DNA of 64,000 bases, from positions 186,001-250,000 of the forward strand of contig NZ_CANNDO010000004.1 in assembly GCF_947503385.1 (NCBI RefSeq). Direction: 5' to 3'. Positions 18,382-27,397 of the stretch are shown here, piece after piece. Origin of the DNA: an uncultured Tateyamaria sp. Its GTDB lineage: Bacteria; Pseudomonadota; Alphaproteobacteria; Rhodobacterales; Rhodobacteraceae. Within the stretch, counting starts at the first letter, position 1. Each line of letters starts with the position of its first letter. The position numbers and the translations under genes were made by a program. The notes under the pieces are model-generated. The model worked only from the letters and a program-made list of their open reading frames with translations, searched no databases and was not told the DNA's origin.

Positions 18382-20072
18382 ACCTCATCGGCAAAGTGGC
18401 GCATGACCAAACGGATCGGATTTGGGGCCGCCTGCCCCAGACCGCAAATCGACGCATCGGCCATCGCGGTGCACACCTCTTCGAGCAGGCCCTGATCCCA
18501 TGCCTCGGCCTGCATCAACTTGACCGCCTTCTCGCAGCCCACCCGGCACGGCGTACACTGGCCGCAGCTTTCATCCTCAAAGAACCGCAGCATATTGAGC
18601 GCTGCGTCCCGCGCCTTGTCCTGATCGCTCAGCACGACGACTGCGGCGGAACCGATAAACGTGCCGTGCGGCTGCAACGTATCAAAATCGAGGGGCACAT
18701 CATGCAGTGTCGCGGGCAGCAGGCCCGACGATGGCCCGCCCGGTTGGTAGGCTTTGAACACGTGGCCATCCGCCATACCGCCTGCCGCCGCGATGATGTC
18801 GGTGATGGTGGAGCCTGCGGGCAGCAGATAGACACCGGGGCGCGCCACGCGACCTGACACGGAATAGCTGCGCAAACCCACACGCCCGTTCTTTTCCGTG
18901 CTGTTGAGCACGTGCGGACCCTCGCGGCACACCCGTGCGACCCAATGCAGCGTCTCGACATTGTGCACCAGCGTCGGACGGCCAAAGATACCGACCTGCG
19001 CCACATAAGGTGGGCGGTGCCGCGGCATACCGCGCTTTCCTTCGATGCTTTCGATCATCGCGCTTTCTTCGCCGCAGATATAGGCACCAGCGCCGCGCCG
19101 CAGCGCGATAAAGCCTTTGTCCACAACACCTGCGTCTTCCAGCGCCTTGATTTCACGTCGCAAAATCTCAAGAACCGCCGGGTATTCGTCGCGCATGTAG
19201 ATAAAGGCGGTATCCGCCTCAACAGCCCACGCCGCGATCAACATCCCCTCAAGAAATAGATGAGGTGTCCGCTCCAAGTAGTAGCGATCCTTGAAAGTTC
19301 CGGGCTCGCCCTCATCCCCGTTCACCGCCAGATAGCGTGGTCCGGGATTGGCGCGGACAAAGCCCCATTTCGTGCCCGACGGAAAGCCCGCGCCGCCAAG
19401 ACCACGCAAGCCGCTGTCCTTGATCTGCGCCTGCACGTCTTCCCAATTGCCATTGTCGCGCAGGTCCCGCAGCGCGTCATAGCCACCTGCGGCTGCATAA
19501 TCGGCATAGGTCTCGTAGTCGGGCACATGGGCGTGCGTGTCGCCAGCGGCGATGGCCGCCTGCACCTTTTCGGGTGTGGCAAAATCGATGTGGTTGTGCC
19601 CCAGTTCGAGCGTCGGTGCAGTGTCACACCGGCCCATGCAGGGCGCGCGCAGGACGCGCACTTGGGCGGGGTCAAGCCCGTCTTCGAGCGCTGATTTCAA
19701 AGCCTGGGCACCCGCCAATTCACAGCTGAGCGAGTCGCACACACGGATAGTGAGCGCAGGCGGCGGTGTCTCGCCCTCCTTTACCACGTCGAAATGGGCG
19801 TAGAACGTCGCGACCTCGTATACCTCGGCCATGCTCAGTCGCAGCTCTTCGGCCAGTGCGCGCAGGTGAGCGGCGCTCAGATGGCCATGCGCATCCTGAA
19901 TCGCGTGCAGGAATTCGATCAGCAGATCCGCACGGCGGGGCGCATCGCCCAGCAACGCGCGCACCTCGTCCCAGGCCTGATCTTCCAGCGCGCGGCCTTT
20001 GGGTCGCACGCGCCCCTTGCCTCGTCCCGATTTCCAGACACCCTTGCCCTTGGTTTCCTGATCCAGCGCCAT
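18378..20072 (-). CDS. NAD-linked formate dehydrogenase beta subunit (NuoE-NuoF fusion)
   Basis: 564 residues, the fused layout of Fdh1B of methylotrophs. Residues ~40-175 are a NuoE-like thioredoxin fold with a [2Fe-2S] set (CDSLSC and CMGRC). Residues ~200-560 are NuoF-like: the FMN site GLGGAGFPSGTKW, NGDEGEPGTFKDR, GAYICGEESAMIESIEG and a [4Fe-4S] set (SCGQCTPCRVGC, later CGLGQ). This part takes electrons from the formate-oxidising alpha chain and reduces NAD. No alpha (molybdenum) subunit lies next to it: both neighbours face the other strand. ATG at 20072 has GGAG ten bases before it; a longer start adds residues without match. It could also serve another NAD reductase complex. Confidence 0.8.
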   Translation of the reverse strand: MALDQETKGKGVWKSGRGKGRVRPKGRALEDQAWDEVRALLGDAPRRADLLIEFLHAIQDAHGHLSAAHLRALAEELRLSMAEVYEVATFYAHFDVVKEGETPPPALTIRVCDSLSCELAGAQALKSALEDGLDPAQVRVLRAPCMGRCDTAPTLELGHNHIDFATPEKVQAAIAAGDTHAHVPDYETYADYAAAGGYDALRDLRDNGNWEDVQAQIKDSGLRGLGGAGFPSGTKWGFVRANPGPRYLAVNGDEGEPGTFKDRYYLERTPHLFLEGMLIAAWAVEADTAFIYMRDEYPAVLEILRREIKALEDAGVVDKGFIALRRGAGAYICGEESAMIESIEGKRGMPRHRPPYVAQVGIFGRPTLVHNVETLHWVARVCREGPHVLNSTEKNGRVGLRSYSVSGRVARPGVYLLPAGSTITDIIAAAGGMADGHVFKAYQPGGPSSGLLPATLHDVPLDFDTLQPHGTFIGSAAVVVLSDQDKARDAALNMLRFFEDESCGQCTPCRVGCEKAVKLMQAEAWDQGLLEEVCTAMADASICGLGQAAPNPIRLVMRHFADEV

Positions 20073-20283
20073 CGCTGCGTCTCCTGCCCTATCTCGGGGT
20101 GACAGTATCAGCGCGCCTGACACCCCATCAGCCCAAAAGCGACGCCTCGCGCGTCAAAGCGCGCGCCGATGGTCACCACCCTGCCGCCCATCGGACACGT
20201 TTTGGGCCAGATCACCCGCTAGGTGGGTCGGCGCGGCCCGTGCTAGGGTCGTGCGCCTGTTCATCGGAGTGATTCTGACGCCC

Positions 20284-21309
20284 ATGTTCCGCCTGATGCC
20301 ATACATCGTGGCCACGCTTGTGCCCGCCGCTCTGCTCGCGGCGGCCAGCGTCTGGGGCGGGATATGGGCGCTGGCTGCGGTTCTGACGATCACGGTGGTT
20401 GTGTTCTTTCTCGACAAAGTGACGGTCGAAATGACGCCCAGCGATGCAGACGGGCACCGGCTGTCCGAAGCGCTTGGGATCGTGCATTTTGTGCTACTGG
20501 CCTTGGCGATCTGGTCCATGGGGCAGCCCATGGCTCTGATCGACAAAGTGTTGATCATCATCGGCTGCGGCCTTTGGTTTGGACAGATTTCGAATTCCAA
20601 CGCGCATGAGCTGATCCACCGCAATGCGCGCTGGCCTTTCCGGCTGGGGGCTGCGTGCTATGCCAGTCTGCTGTTTGGACATCACACCAGCGCGCACCGG
20701 CTGGTGCATCACGTCTATGCCGCAACCGACCGCGATCCGGCGTCGGCCCGATTGGGCGAAGGGTTCTGGCGCTACGTGCCGCGCACGTGGCTGGGCAGCT
20801 TTCGCGCCGGGTTGCGGGCCGAGCGGCGGCGGCGGGACGGCGCGTTTTGGCCCACCCCCTATCGGTGGTATGTGGGTGGTGCCGTGGCCAGCCTTGCCTG
20901 TGCGGCGGGTCTGGCAGGCTGGCGCGGTGTTGCCGGGCTGGTTGCCATCGCCGCCTATGCGCAACTGCAACTGATGCTGTCGGACTATGTGCAGCATTAC
21001 GGCCTGCGACGGGCAACGACATCAGACGGGCGGGTCGAACCGATGGGGCCGCAGCATTCGTGGAACACGCCGCACTGGTACTCTTCGGCGATGATGCTGA
21101 ATGCGCCACGTCATTCCGAGCATCACATGCACCCGGCCAAACCGTTCCCGGCGCTGGAACTGGACCGCGCGACAATGCCGATGTTGCCGCGCCCCCTGCC
21201 GGTTATGGCCGTGCTGGCGCTGGTTCCGCCGGTGTGGCGGCACCTGATGGATCGCCGCGCGCTGCGCTGGCAAAAGCCCGCCACCGACGCGACGTTTGCC
21301 GCCGAATAG
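20284..21309 (+). CDS. AlkB-type alkane 1-monooxygenase-like di-iron membrane hydroxylase
   Basis: 341 residues. Histidine boxes: HELIHR, HHTSAHRLVHH and RHSEHHMHP, plus the HYG motif (DYVQHYGLRR), all as in AlkB hydroxylases that insert oxygen at the terminal carbon of alkanes. Six or so membrane helices. The first ATG (20284) is taken, giving FRLMPYIVATLVPAALL; a GTG at 20251 is also possible and the upstream ribosome site is weak either way. No rubredoxin or rubredoxin reductase lies next to it, so partners must be elsewhere or the substrate differs (other membrane fatty-acid-like molecules). Confidence 0.87.
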   Translation: MFRLMPYIVATLVPAALLAAASVWGGIWALAAVLTITVVVFFLDKVTVEMTPSDADGHRLSEALGIVHFVLLALAIWSMGQPMALIDKVLIIIGCGLWFGQISNSNAHELIHRNARWPFRLGAACYASLLFGHHTSAHRLVHHVYAATDRDPASARLGEGFWRYVPRTWLGSFRAGLRAERRRRDGAFWPTPYRWYVGGAVASLACAAGLAGWRGVAGLVAIAAYAQLQLMLSDYVQHYGLRRATTSDGRVEPMGPQHSWNTPHWYSSAMMLNAPRHSEHHMHPAKPFPALELDRATMPMLPRPLPVMAVLALVPPVWRHLMDRRALRWQKPATDATFAAE

Positions 21310-21337
21310 CCCGCGCGAAGCGCTAGCCCCGCCCGCT

Positions 21338-21355
21338 CGCATCTGACAAGATGCG
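21338..21355 (+). promoter_or_regulatory. Hairpin immediately before a start codon
   Basis: CGCATCT-GACA-AGATGCG, seven perfect pairs, ends three bases before the ATG at 21359 and occupies the place of a ribosome site. It could terminate the upstream alkB transcript (no T-run) or control translation of the next gene. Confidence 0.3.
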
Positions 21356-21358
21356 GGC

Positions 21359-21754
21359 ATGAGACATGCCCTGCTTTCGCTTGCCCTGATCGTCGGTGCC
21401 GGAATGGCCCATGCCGACCCGATGACCGCCGCCGAGTTCGAGGCCTATGTGACCGGCAAGACGCTGTACTATGGTCGGTCAGGCGAGGCCTATGGCGCAG
21501 AAATTTATCACGAAAATCGGCGTGTGACCTGGTCGTTCCTGGATGGGGACTGCAAGGACGGATACTGGTACGCGGAGGGGCGCAGCATCTGTTTCGTGTA
21601 TGACGACCGCCCAGAGCCGCAATGCTGGACCTTCGAGAGAGGCAATAGCGGCCTGATCGCACGGTTCGAGAACAACCCGGAAAGCACCGCGCTATACGAG
21701 GCGCAGGACGTGGGCGAGGAGATGATCTGCCTAGGCCCCAAGATCGGTGTGTGA
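21359..21754 (+). CDS. Exported four-cysteine protein of unknown function
   Basis: 131 residues with a signal peptide (residues 1-19, cut after AHA). The mature part begins DPMTAAEFEAYVTGKTLYY and has cysteines in DGDCKDG, GRSICFVYDD, EPQCWTF and MICLGP, in a spacing that matches the 131-residue protein at 24739. Probably a small disulfide-bonded periplasmic protein. No enzyme motif is seen. Together with its paralogue it brackets xseA-purD. Confidence 0.7.
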   Translation: MRHALLSLALIVGAGMAHADPMTAAEFEAYVTGKTLYYGRSGEAYGAEIYHENRRVTWSFLDGDCKDGYWYAEGRSICFVYDDRPEPQCWTFERGNSGLIARFENNPESTALYEAQDVGEEMICLGPKIGV

Positions 21755-21795
21755 TCCAAAGGAGCGCTGACGCGCACGCGATTCATTTTTGTGAA

Positions 21796-21848
21796 CGAGG
21801 GGGCTGTCTGCCCCCTCGCGCTCCCCCGAGGATTTTTTGGGGACAGAG
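21796..21848. terminator. Strong hairpin with T-run, possible terminator and repeat copy
   Basis: CGAGGGGGC (21796-21804), five-base loop, GCCCCCTCG (21810-21818), then CGCTCCCCCGAGGATTTTTT. It lies between convergent genes, ending the 21359 gene on one side and xseA on the other. The downstream CCCCGAGGATTTTTTGG part resembles the repeat found at 43338 and 62774. Confidence 0.45.
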
Positions 21849-21853
21849 ACGGG

Positions 21854-23395
21854 TCAGAACAGCGAACCTTGCTCTGGTTTTGGTGCCGATTTTTTGGGGG
21901 TGGCCTTGCTGCCACCAACCGTCATGCGGCCATCGGAAAATTCGATTTCGAGACCCGGCGCATTGGCTGCGGCCGCTTTGGTCGTCACGATCTGTCCACC
22001 GCCGCGTATCACGGCATAGCCCCGCGCGAGCGTTGCCCTGTAACCCAGCGTTTCGCGCAGGCGGTCCATTGCGTCGAGTTGCGCCCGCAGACGGCTTACC
22101 TGTGCCGCACCCACACGCGACAGGCGCGCAACCAGGCCCGCGATCCGTTCGGCGGCCTGCGTCTGGTCGCGCTGCAACAGGTGCGGACCAAACCGCGCTG
22201 TCCGCGCGGTCAGTTGATCTCGGCGCGCAGAAGCCACGCGGTGCAGTGCGGGGGCGAGGCGATCCGCAGCGGACGTGAGCCGCTGCGCATTGGCCTGCAC
22301 CTGACGGCGCAGGGTGGCGGGCCTGAGGCTGCCCGCCACATCAGACAGGCGCACCTTGCGCTGCTGCACGCCCGCAATCAACGCAGGCGCCAAACGGTCG
22401 CCCAGCATGTCGAGCCGCTGGCGCGGCCCTTCGACCAACGCATCGGGTTTAGGCAATGCACGGCCCAGATCCGCCAGGCGCTGGCCACGCCGTTGCAGGC
22501 CCGCGCTGAGCGCGCCGGACATACGCGCCGCCGCAGTGTCGAACCACGCCATCAACTCATGGCGCACAGGCACCGCCAATTCCGCCGCGGCTGTGGGCGT
22601 GGGGGCGCGTTTGTCCGAGACGTAGTCAATCAGCGTCGTGTCCGTTTCGTGCCCCACCGCTGAGATCAGCGGTATGTCGGATGCGGCGGCGGCGCGCGCC
22701 ACCGCCTCTTCGTTAAAGCCCCACAGATCCTCGACCGACCCGCCACCCCGTGCCACGATCAACAGATCCGGGCGCGGCATTGCCCCACCCGGCGACATCG
22801 CGTTGAACCCTTCGATTGCCCGCGCCACCTCGGGGGCACAGGCGGCCCCCTGCACGGCCACGGGCCAGATCAGCACCTTGCGCGGAAAGCGGTCGCGCAG
22901 GCGGTGCAGGATGTCCCGGATCACCGCACCCGAAGGCGAAGTGACAACGCCGATCACCTCCGGCAGGTAGGGCAGCGGGCGCTTGCGGCGGGCGTCAAAC
23001 AGCCCTTCGGCGTGTAGCTGCGCCTTGCGCTTTTCCAACAGCGCCATGAGCGCGCCCATGCCTGCGGGTTTCAGATCTTCGATCACGATCTGGTACTTTG
23101 ACTGTCCCGGGAAGGTGGTCAGGCGGCCCGTGGCCACGACTTCCATCCCCTCTTCGGGTTGGGTTTGCAGACGGCTTGCCACCCCTTTCCACATTACACC
23201 CGCGATCACGGCGCGATCGTCCTTGAGATCAAGGTAGATGTGCCCGGACCGTGGACGGCTCACCCGACCCACCTCGCCTTTGATCCGTACATGAGAAAAC
23301 TCGCCTTCGATCATGCGCTTTACCGCGCCGGAGATTTCAGAGACGCTGAATTCCGGGGCGTTGCCTGCCTCTTCGGGATCGTCGATCAGGTCCAT
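21854..23395 (-). CDS. xseA: Exodeoxyribonuclease VII large subunit
   Basis: 513 residues. With XseB it forms a nuclease that degrades single-stranded DNA into acid-soluble oligonucleotides. N-terminal OB fold ([42 protein letters not shown]), the catalytic domain with [37 protein letters not shown] and [16 protein letters not shown], then a coiled-coil C-terminal half with many Arg and Leu residues. The start is the ATG in [10 protein letters not shown]; the longer open frame upstream has no match. It is divergent from purD. Confidence 0.95.
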   Translation of the reverse strand: MDLIDDPEEAGNAPEFSVSEISGAVKRMIEGEFSHVRIKGEVGRVSRPRSGHIYLDLKDDRAVIAGVMWKGVASRLQTQPEEGMEVVATGRLTTFPGQSKYQIVIEDLKPAGMGALMALLEKRKAQLHAEGLFDARRKRPLPYLPEVIGVVTSPSGAVIRDILHRLRDRFPRKVLIWPVAVQGAACAPEVARAIEGFNAMSPGGAMPRPDLLIVARGGGSVEDLWGFNEEAVARAAAASDIPLISAVGHETDTTLIDYVSDKRAPTPTAAAELAVPVRHELMAWFDTAAARMSGALSAGLQRRGQRLADLGRALPKPDALVEGPRQRLDMLGDRLAPALIAGVQQRKVRLSDVAGSLRPATLRRQVQANAQRLTSAADRLAPALHRVASARRDQLTARTARFGPHLLQRDQTQAAERIAGLVARLSRVGAAQVSRLRAQLDAMDRLRETLGYRATLARGYAVIRGGGQIVTTKAAAANAPGLEIEFSDGRMTVGGSKATPKKSAPKPEQGSLF

Positions 23396-23465
23396 GTCGC
23401 TTCCTTGTGCCGCTCTGCGCATCAGCTTAGAACGCGCAGCAACGAAGGCCAAGAAGGGCGCGCAT

Positions 23466-24731
23466 ATGAACATCCTCATCCTCGGCAGTGGCGGGCGCGA
23501 ACATGCGCTGGCGTGGGCCGTGCTGCAAAACCCCAAATGCGACCGGCTGGTGGTGGCACCGGGCAACGCTGGCATCGCGGCGATTGCCGACTGCGCATCT
23601 TTCGACATCTGCGACGCGGGCGCGGTGCTCGCCTTCGTCGAGGCTGAGGCCATTGATTTCGTCATCATCGGTCCCGAAGCACCGCTGGCCGCGGGGGTGG
23701 CTGACCGGCTGCGCGAAGCGGGTGTGCTGGTGTTGGGCCCCAGTCAGGCGGCGGCACAGCTTGAGGCGTCCAAAGCCTTTACCAAGGCGATCTGCGACGC
23801 CGCCGGTGCGCCAACAGCGGCCTATGGCCACTTCACGGATGCTGCGGCGGCCAAGGCATATGCGCAAGCACAGGGCGCGCCCATCGTGGTCAAAGCGGAT
23901 GGTCTGGCTGCGGGCAAGGGCGTTATCATCGCCGAAACCGTGGCGGAGGCCGAAGCGGCGATTGACGACATGTTTGGCGGTGCTTTTGGCGGTGCCGGTG
24001 CCGAAGTGGTGATCGAAGAGTTCATGCAGGGCGAAGAGGCATCTTTTTTCGTATTGTGCGACGGGGTGGATGTGCTGCCAATCGGCACGGCGCAAGACCA
24101 CAAGCGTGTGGGTCAGGGCGACACCGGCCCCAACACGGGCGGCATGGGCGCCTATTCGCCAGCGCCGGTGCTCACCGACGCCATTGCACAGCGTGCCATG
24201 GACGAGATCATCAAGCCGACCGTTGCCGAGATGGCCCGGCGCGGCACGCCGTATCAGGGCGTGCTTTATGCCGGACTGATGATCGAACATGGTGCGCCGC
24301 GCCTTGTGGAGTACAATGCGCGCTTTGGCGATCCGGAATGTCAGGTGCTGATGATGCGGCTGGGCGCGCAGGCGCTGGACCTGATGCACGCCACTGCGGA
24401 GGCACGTCTGAACACCGCGCAGGTGAACTGGGCTGCGGATCACGCCATGACAGTGGTCATGGCCGCCAACGGCTATCCCGGCAGCTATGCCAAAGGGGCC
24501 AAGATTGATGGGCTGGACGCGCTGGCGTCAGACAGCGATCACATGGTGTTTCACGCTGGCACAGCGCTCAAAGACGGGGCGATCACCGCCTCTGGTGGTC
24601 GCGTGCTGAATGTGACGGGCCGCGGTGATACGTTGGCCCAAGCCGCCGAGCGGGCCTATGGTATGGTGGATCAGGTCGACTTTCCCGGTGGGTTTTTTCG
24701 CAATGACATCGGGTGGCGCGCCCTCAACTGA
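23466..24731 (+). CDS. purD: Phosphoribosylamine-glycine ligase
   Basis: 421 residues, the normal PurD length. ATP-grasp enzyme that joins glycine to phosphoribosylamine in purine synthesis. Motifs: [64 protein letters not shown] and [18 protein letters not shown] lies before the ATG at 23466. It is divergent from xseA with a 70-bp gap. Confidence 0.97.
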   Translation: MNILILGSGGREHALAWAVLQNPKCDRLVVAPGNAGIAAIADCASFDICDAGAVLAFVEAEAIDFVIIGPEAPLAAGVADRLREAGVLVLGPSQAAAQLEASKAFTKAICDAAGAPTAAYGHFTDAAAAKAYAQAQGAPIVVKADGLAAGKGVIIAETVAEAEAAIDDMFGGAFGGAGAEVVIEEFMQGEEASFFVLCDGVDVLPIGTAQDHKRVGQGDTGPNTGGMGAYSPAPVLTDAIAQRAMDEIIKPTVAEMARRGTPYQGVLYAGLMIEHGAPRLVEYNARFGDPECQVLMMRLGAQALDLMHATAEARLNTAQVNWAADHAMTVVMAANGYPGSYAKGAKIDGLDALASDSDHMVFHAGTALKDGAITASGGRVLNVTGRGDTLAQAAERAYGMVDQVDFPGGFFRNDIGWRALN

Positions 24732-24738
24732 TGCGCGG

Positions 24739-25134
24739 TCAGGAGATCGGCGGCGGATTGCAGGCCACGGGCCGGTCTGTGATCTCCGACACGGCTTGTA
24801 TCTCATCGCCTTCGTCATCCAGCACCAAAAGCGTGCCATCCTGCACAAACGGGAACCAGCAATGCTGGCGCCCATTGCGCTCGTCATCATAGGTGAAACA
24901 CACAAGCGGTCCGTCGATGGTCACCGTGCCGTAGGCGCACGAGCCATCCGACCGCGCCCAGACTGTGCGGTCGCGGCGCACAAACTGCTCTACACCGACA
25001 AGATTGTCCGTGCCCCAGATCACAAATGTCGCAGTCTTGCCCGTAAGCTGATCAAGGAATTCTTCGGCGCTGATCTGGTCTTGTGCTGTGGCAAGGCCTG
25101 CGCTGGTCAGCACCAACAGCGCCGACCGGATCAT
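24739..25134 (-). CDS. Exported four-cysteine protein (paralogue of the 21359 gene)
   Basis: 131 residues: signal peptide (cut after ATAQ region, residue ~18) then QISAEEFLDQLTGKTATF, with cysteines in DGSCAYG, GPLVCFTYDD, RQHCWFPF and PVACNPP. The order and spacing match the protein at 21359 (same length, same C-F-x-Y-D-D motif). It ends the ferredoxin-FG-GAP-this gene run and overlaps the FG-GAP gene by four bases (ATGA). Function unknown. Confidence 0.7.
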   Translation of the reverse strand: MIRSALLVLTSAGLATAQDQISAEEFLDQLTGKTATFVIWGTDNLVGVEQFVRRDRTVWARSDGSCAYGTVTIDGPLVCFTYDDERNGRQHCWFPFVQDGTLLVLDDEGDEIQAVSEITDRPVACNPPPIS

Positions 25135-25880
25135 TGGCAGGCCATCGCGCGGGCAAAGGCAGGACGCGTTGTGTCCGAGCCCAGAGCCTGCCAGTCAAAT
25201 CGGCGGCCGTCCCAGCGCAGCAGGATCAGGTCGGACCAGTTGCCTGTGGCAAGGATCATTTCGGGGCCGTCGCCACATTCGCGGATGCCACCAGCGATAT
25301 CGGCTTCTCCGATGCGGTGGTTGGTCAGGCCGGGCAGATGTGCGACCTCTGTCAACGCGCCGTTGTCAAAGCGCCAGATCCGCAAGGTCTTGGCCAGATG
25401 TGGCCGGTCGATATAGGCCAGTTCGACCGCACCGTCCTTGTCCAGATCGGCCCCGCCGACCGGGGCCAGCCAGCGGTTTGTCGTGCCGATATGCGGCGTC
25501 TCGGCAATTTTGCCCTGCGCGCCGTAGATGGCCAGCGCGCCACCGGCGGTGACATCCGTTTCCACGACAATCACTTCGGGCGCGCCGTCCCCGTCCACGT
25601 CGGCCAGACGCGGGGCAACATCCTCGAACACATGATCCTGCGGCAGGGTAAAGGTGACGCGCTCGCCATGCGCCAGCGTCAGGGTCAAGGCCCCCCACTC
25701 AATCGCGTCACCCAGAACCGCGTGCCCATAGCGCGTTGTCGGTGATGTGTATTCCGCGTTTGTGATGGTCCCACCGGCGGCACCCGCGCCCAGCGACGCG
25801 CACCACAGGCACAGCGCCAGCCATGCGCCGCGGGCGGGCGCGTGGCACAGGCGTGACAGCGGACGCGGCGCGCCGGTCAA
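25131..25880 (-). CDS. FG-GAP/VCBS-repeat exported protein
   Basis: About 249 residues with a hydrophobic export signal (WLALCLWCASLGAGAAG) and beta-propeller style repeats carrying calcium-type loops: LADVDGDGAPEVIVVE and GADLDKDGAVELAYID. Such proteins often bind partners outside the cell membrane. The start is uncertain. TTG at 25880 (just after the ferredoxin stop) gives a normal signal peptide; an ATG at 25928 inside the ferredoxin gene would add 16 residues. It is coupled to the next gene by a four-base overlap. Confidence 0.65.
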   Translation of the reverse strand: MTGAPRPLSRLCHAPARGAWLALCLWCASLGAGAAGGTITNAEYTSPTTRYGHAVLGDAIEWGALTLTLAHGERVTFTLPQDHVFEDVAPRLADVDGDGAPEVIVVETDVTAGGALAIYGAQGKIAETPHIGTTNRWLAPVGGADLDKDGAVELAYIDRPHLAKTLRIWRFDNGALTEVAHLPGLTNHRIGEADIAGGIRECGDGPEMILATGNWSDLILLRWDGRRFDWQALGSDTTRPAFARAMACQ

Positions 25881-25881
25881 A

Positions 25882-26238
<357 letters not shown>

Positions 26239-26292
26239 CTACCCATGGGAAATAGGCCGCACCAGCCCCTTTTTCAGGGGGGCGTTTCGACT

Positions 26293-26325
26293 TTGCCAGT
26301 CGATGCAAATGTTCTATATATGTTC
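26293..26325 (+). promoter_or_regulatory. Promoter with LexA (SOS) box
   Basis: A -35 TTGCCA (26293-26298), 16 bases, and a -10 TATATA (26315-26320). The -10 lies inside GTTC (26311-26314), seven bases, GTTC (26322-26325), the alphaproteobacterial LexA box. LexA bound here would block the promoter. Such boxes precede imuA-imuB-dnaE2 in related bacteria. Confidence 0.7.
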
Positions 26326-26327
26326 TT

Positions 26328-26747
26328 ATGCAGGTCTATCCCGCCCCAACATCGGCCCAATGGCCCCGCCCCCCCGCTTGCCTGCGCGCGTCCGAACTGG
26401 AACTGCCGCCCGTAAACGCACGCGTGGCCGTGGCGGGGCTGGTCATCTTGCGGCAGCGGCCCGGCACCGCCAAGGGCGTGATCTTTCTTACCCTTGAGGA
26501 TGAGACCGGCGTGGTCAACATCATCGTCTGGCGTCACATCTACGAGGCGTTCCGCCGCGCGGTGATCGCCGGGCGCATGTTGCGCGTCACTGGCCGGATG
26601 CAGCGGGCGCACAATGTCACCCATGTGCTCGCCGAAGAGATCGAGGATATCTCGCACCTGCTGGACCAGCTTCTGGCCGAGGACACGGGCCGCACCATGG
26701 CCGCCGAGACACGGACCGAGACCTGGGAAAGCCGCAAAAGCGGCTGA
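26328..26747 (+). CDS. C-terminal OB-fold fragment of error-prone DNA polymerase DnaE2
   Basis: 139 residues. Residues ~30-130 match the end of DnaE2: LRASELELPP, VAGLVILRQRPGTAKGVIFLTLEDETG, VVNIIVW, VTGRMQ and HVLAEEIEDIS. The polymerase, PHP and helix-hairpin parts (about 900 residues) are absent, and no imuA or imuB lies upstream. The start follows the LexA box by only two bases, so translation may be leaderless. Most likely the left and right ends of an imuA-imuB-dnaE2 operon joined by an internal deletion; a protein made from it would be an SOS-induced single OB domain. Confidence 0.7.
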   Translation: MQVYPAPTSAQWPRPPACLRASELELPPVNARVAVAGLVILRQRPGTAKGVIFLTLEDETGVVNIIVWRHIYEAFRRAVIAGRMLRVTGRMQRAHNVTHVLAEEIEDISHLLDQLLAEDTGRTMAAETRTETWESRKSG

Positions 26748-26810
26748 GCCTATGCAGGACGCGCGCCCTGCGCTATCCTCACTGCAAAAGCCCAAATCAG
26801 AGGCCCGAGC

Positions 26811-27338
26811 ATGTCATATCGTCTTCCCGCCACCGCCCTCGCGGCGGCTCTCGCCCTTGGTGCCTGTGCCGAAATCGGCACCGCCACCCGCTCAAATATC
26901 GACCCGGTGTCACTGGCCAGCGCACCACCCGGCGCGGCCCCCGGGACCTGCTGGGACAAAACGGTGAGCCCTGCCGTGGTCGAAACCCAGACCCGCAAAG
27001 TCGCGCTGCAACCCGCACAGATCAGCAGCGATGGCCGCGTGCAGTCCCCGCCGATCTACAAAACCGAAACGCAACAGATCGTGGTCGAGCCACGGCGCGA
27101 GAACTGGTTTGAAATCCCCTGCGCCGACGTACTGACCCCGGACTTTGTCGCCTCGCTCCAACGCGCACTGGCCGCACGCGGACACTACAATGGCCCGCTC
27201 ACTGGCAAGATCGACTTGCGCACACGGCAGGCCATCCACCGATTTCAACGCAGCGAAGGGTTCGACAATCCGACCCTCACCGTGGCCGCTGCGCGCAAAC
27301 TGGGCCTGATCGCGGTCAACCAGACCGCCCGCCTCTGA
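26811..27338 (+). CDS. Lipoprotein with C-terminal peptidoglycan-binding domain
   Basis: 175 residues. Lipobox LALGAC gives a lipidated Cys at residue 19. A central part with conserved Cys pairs (GTCWDKT, EIPCADVL) is followed by a PG_binding_1 domain at ~115-170 (FVASLQRALAARGHYNGPLTG, TRQAIHRFQR). Probably an outer-membrane lipoprotein that touches the wall. The central region is common in Rhodobacterales but of unknown role. Confidence 0.8.
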   Translation: MSYRLPATALAAALALGACAEIGTATRSNIDPVSLASAPPGAAPGTCWDKTVSPAVVETQTRKVALQPAQISSDGRVQSPPIYKTETQQIVVEPRRENWFEIPCADVLTPDFVASLQRALAARGHYNGPLTGKIDLRTRQAIHRFQRSEGFDNPTLTVAAARKLGLIAVNQTARL

Positions 27339-27342
27339 CACG

Positions 27343-27370
27343 AAAAAGGGCGCTCCGAACCAGAGCGCCC
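27343..27370. terminator. Bidirectional terminator
   Basis: GGGCGCTC (27348-27355), seven-base loop, GAGCGCCC (27363-27370), flanked by five A's on the left and CTTGTTGTTTT on the right, so both convergent transcripts (lipoprotein and degP) end with T's. Confidence 0.85.
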
Positions 27371-27397
27371 CTTGTTGTTTTCCGTGCCGCGTGGTCG

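Noticed and set aside
20094-20124. Inverted repeat GGGGTGACA ... TGACACCCC before the formate dehydrogenase gene
   Set aside because: Arms are not exact reverse complements and no consistent regulator pattern fits.
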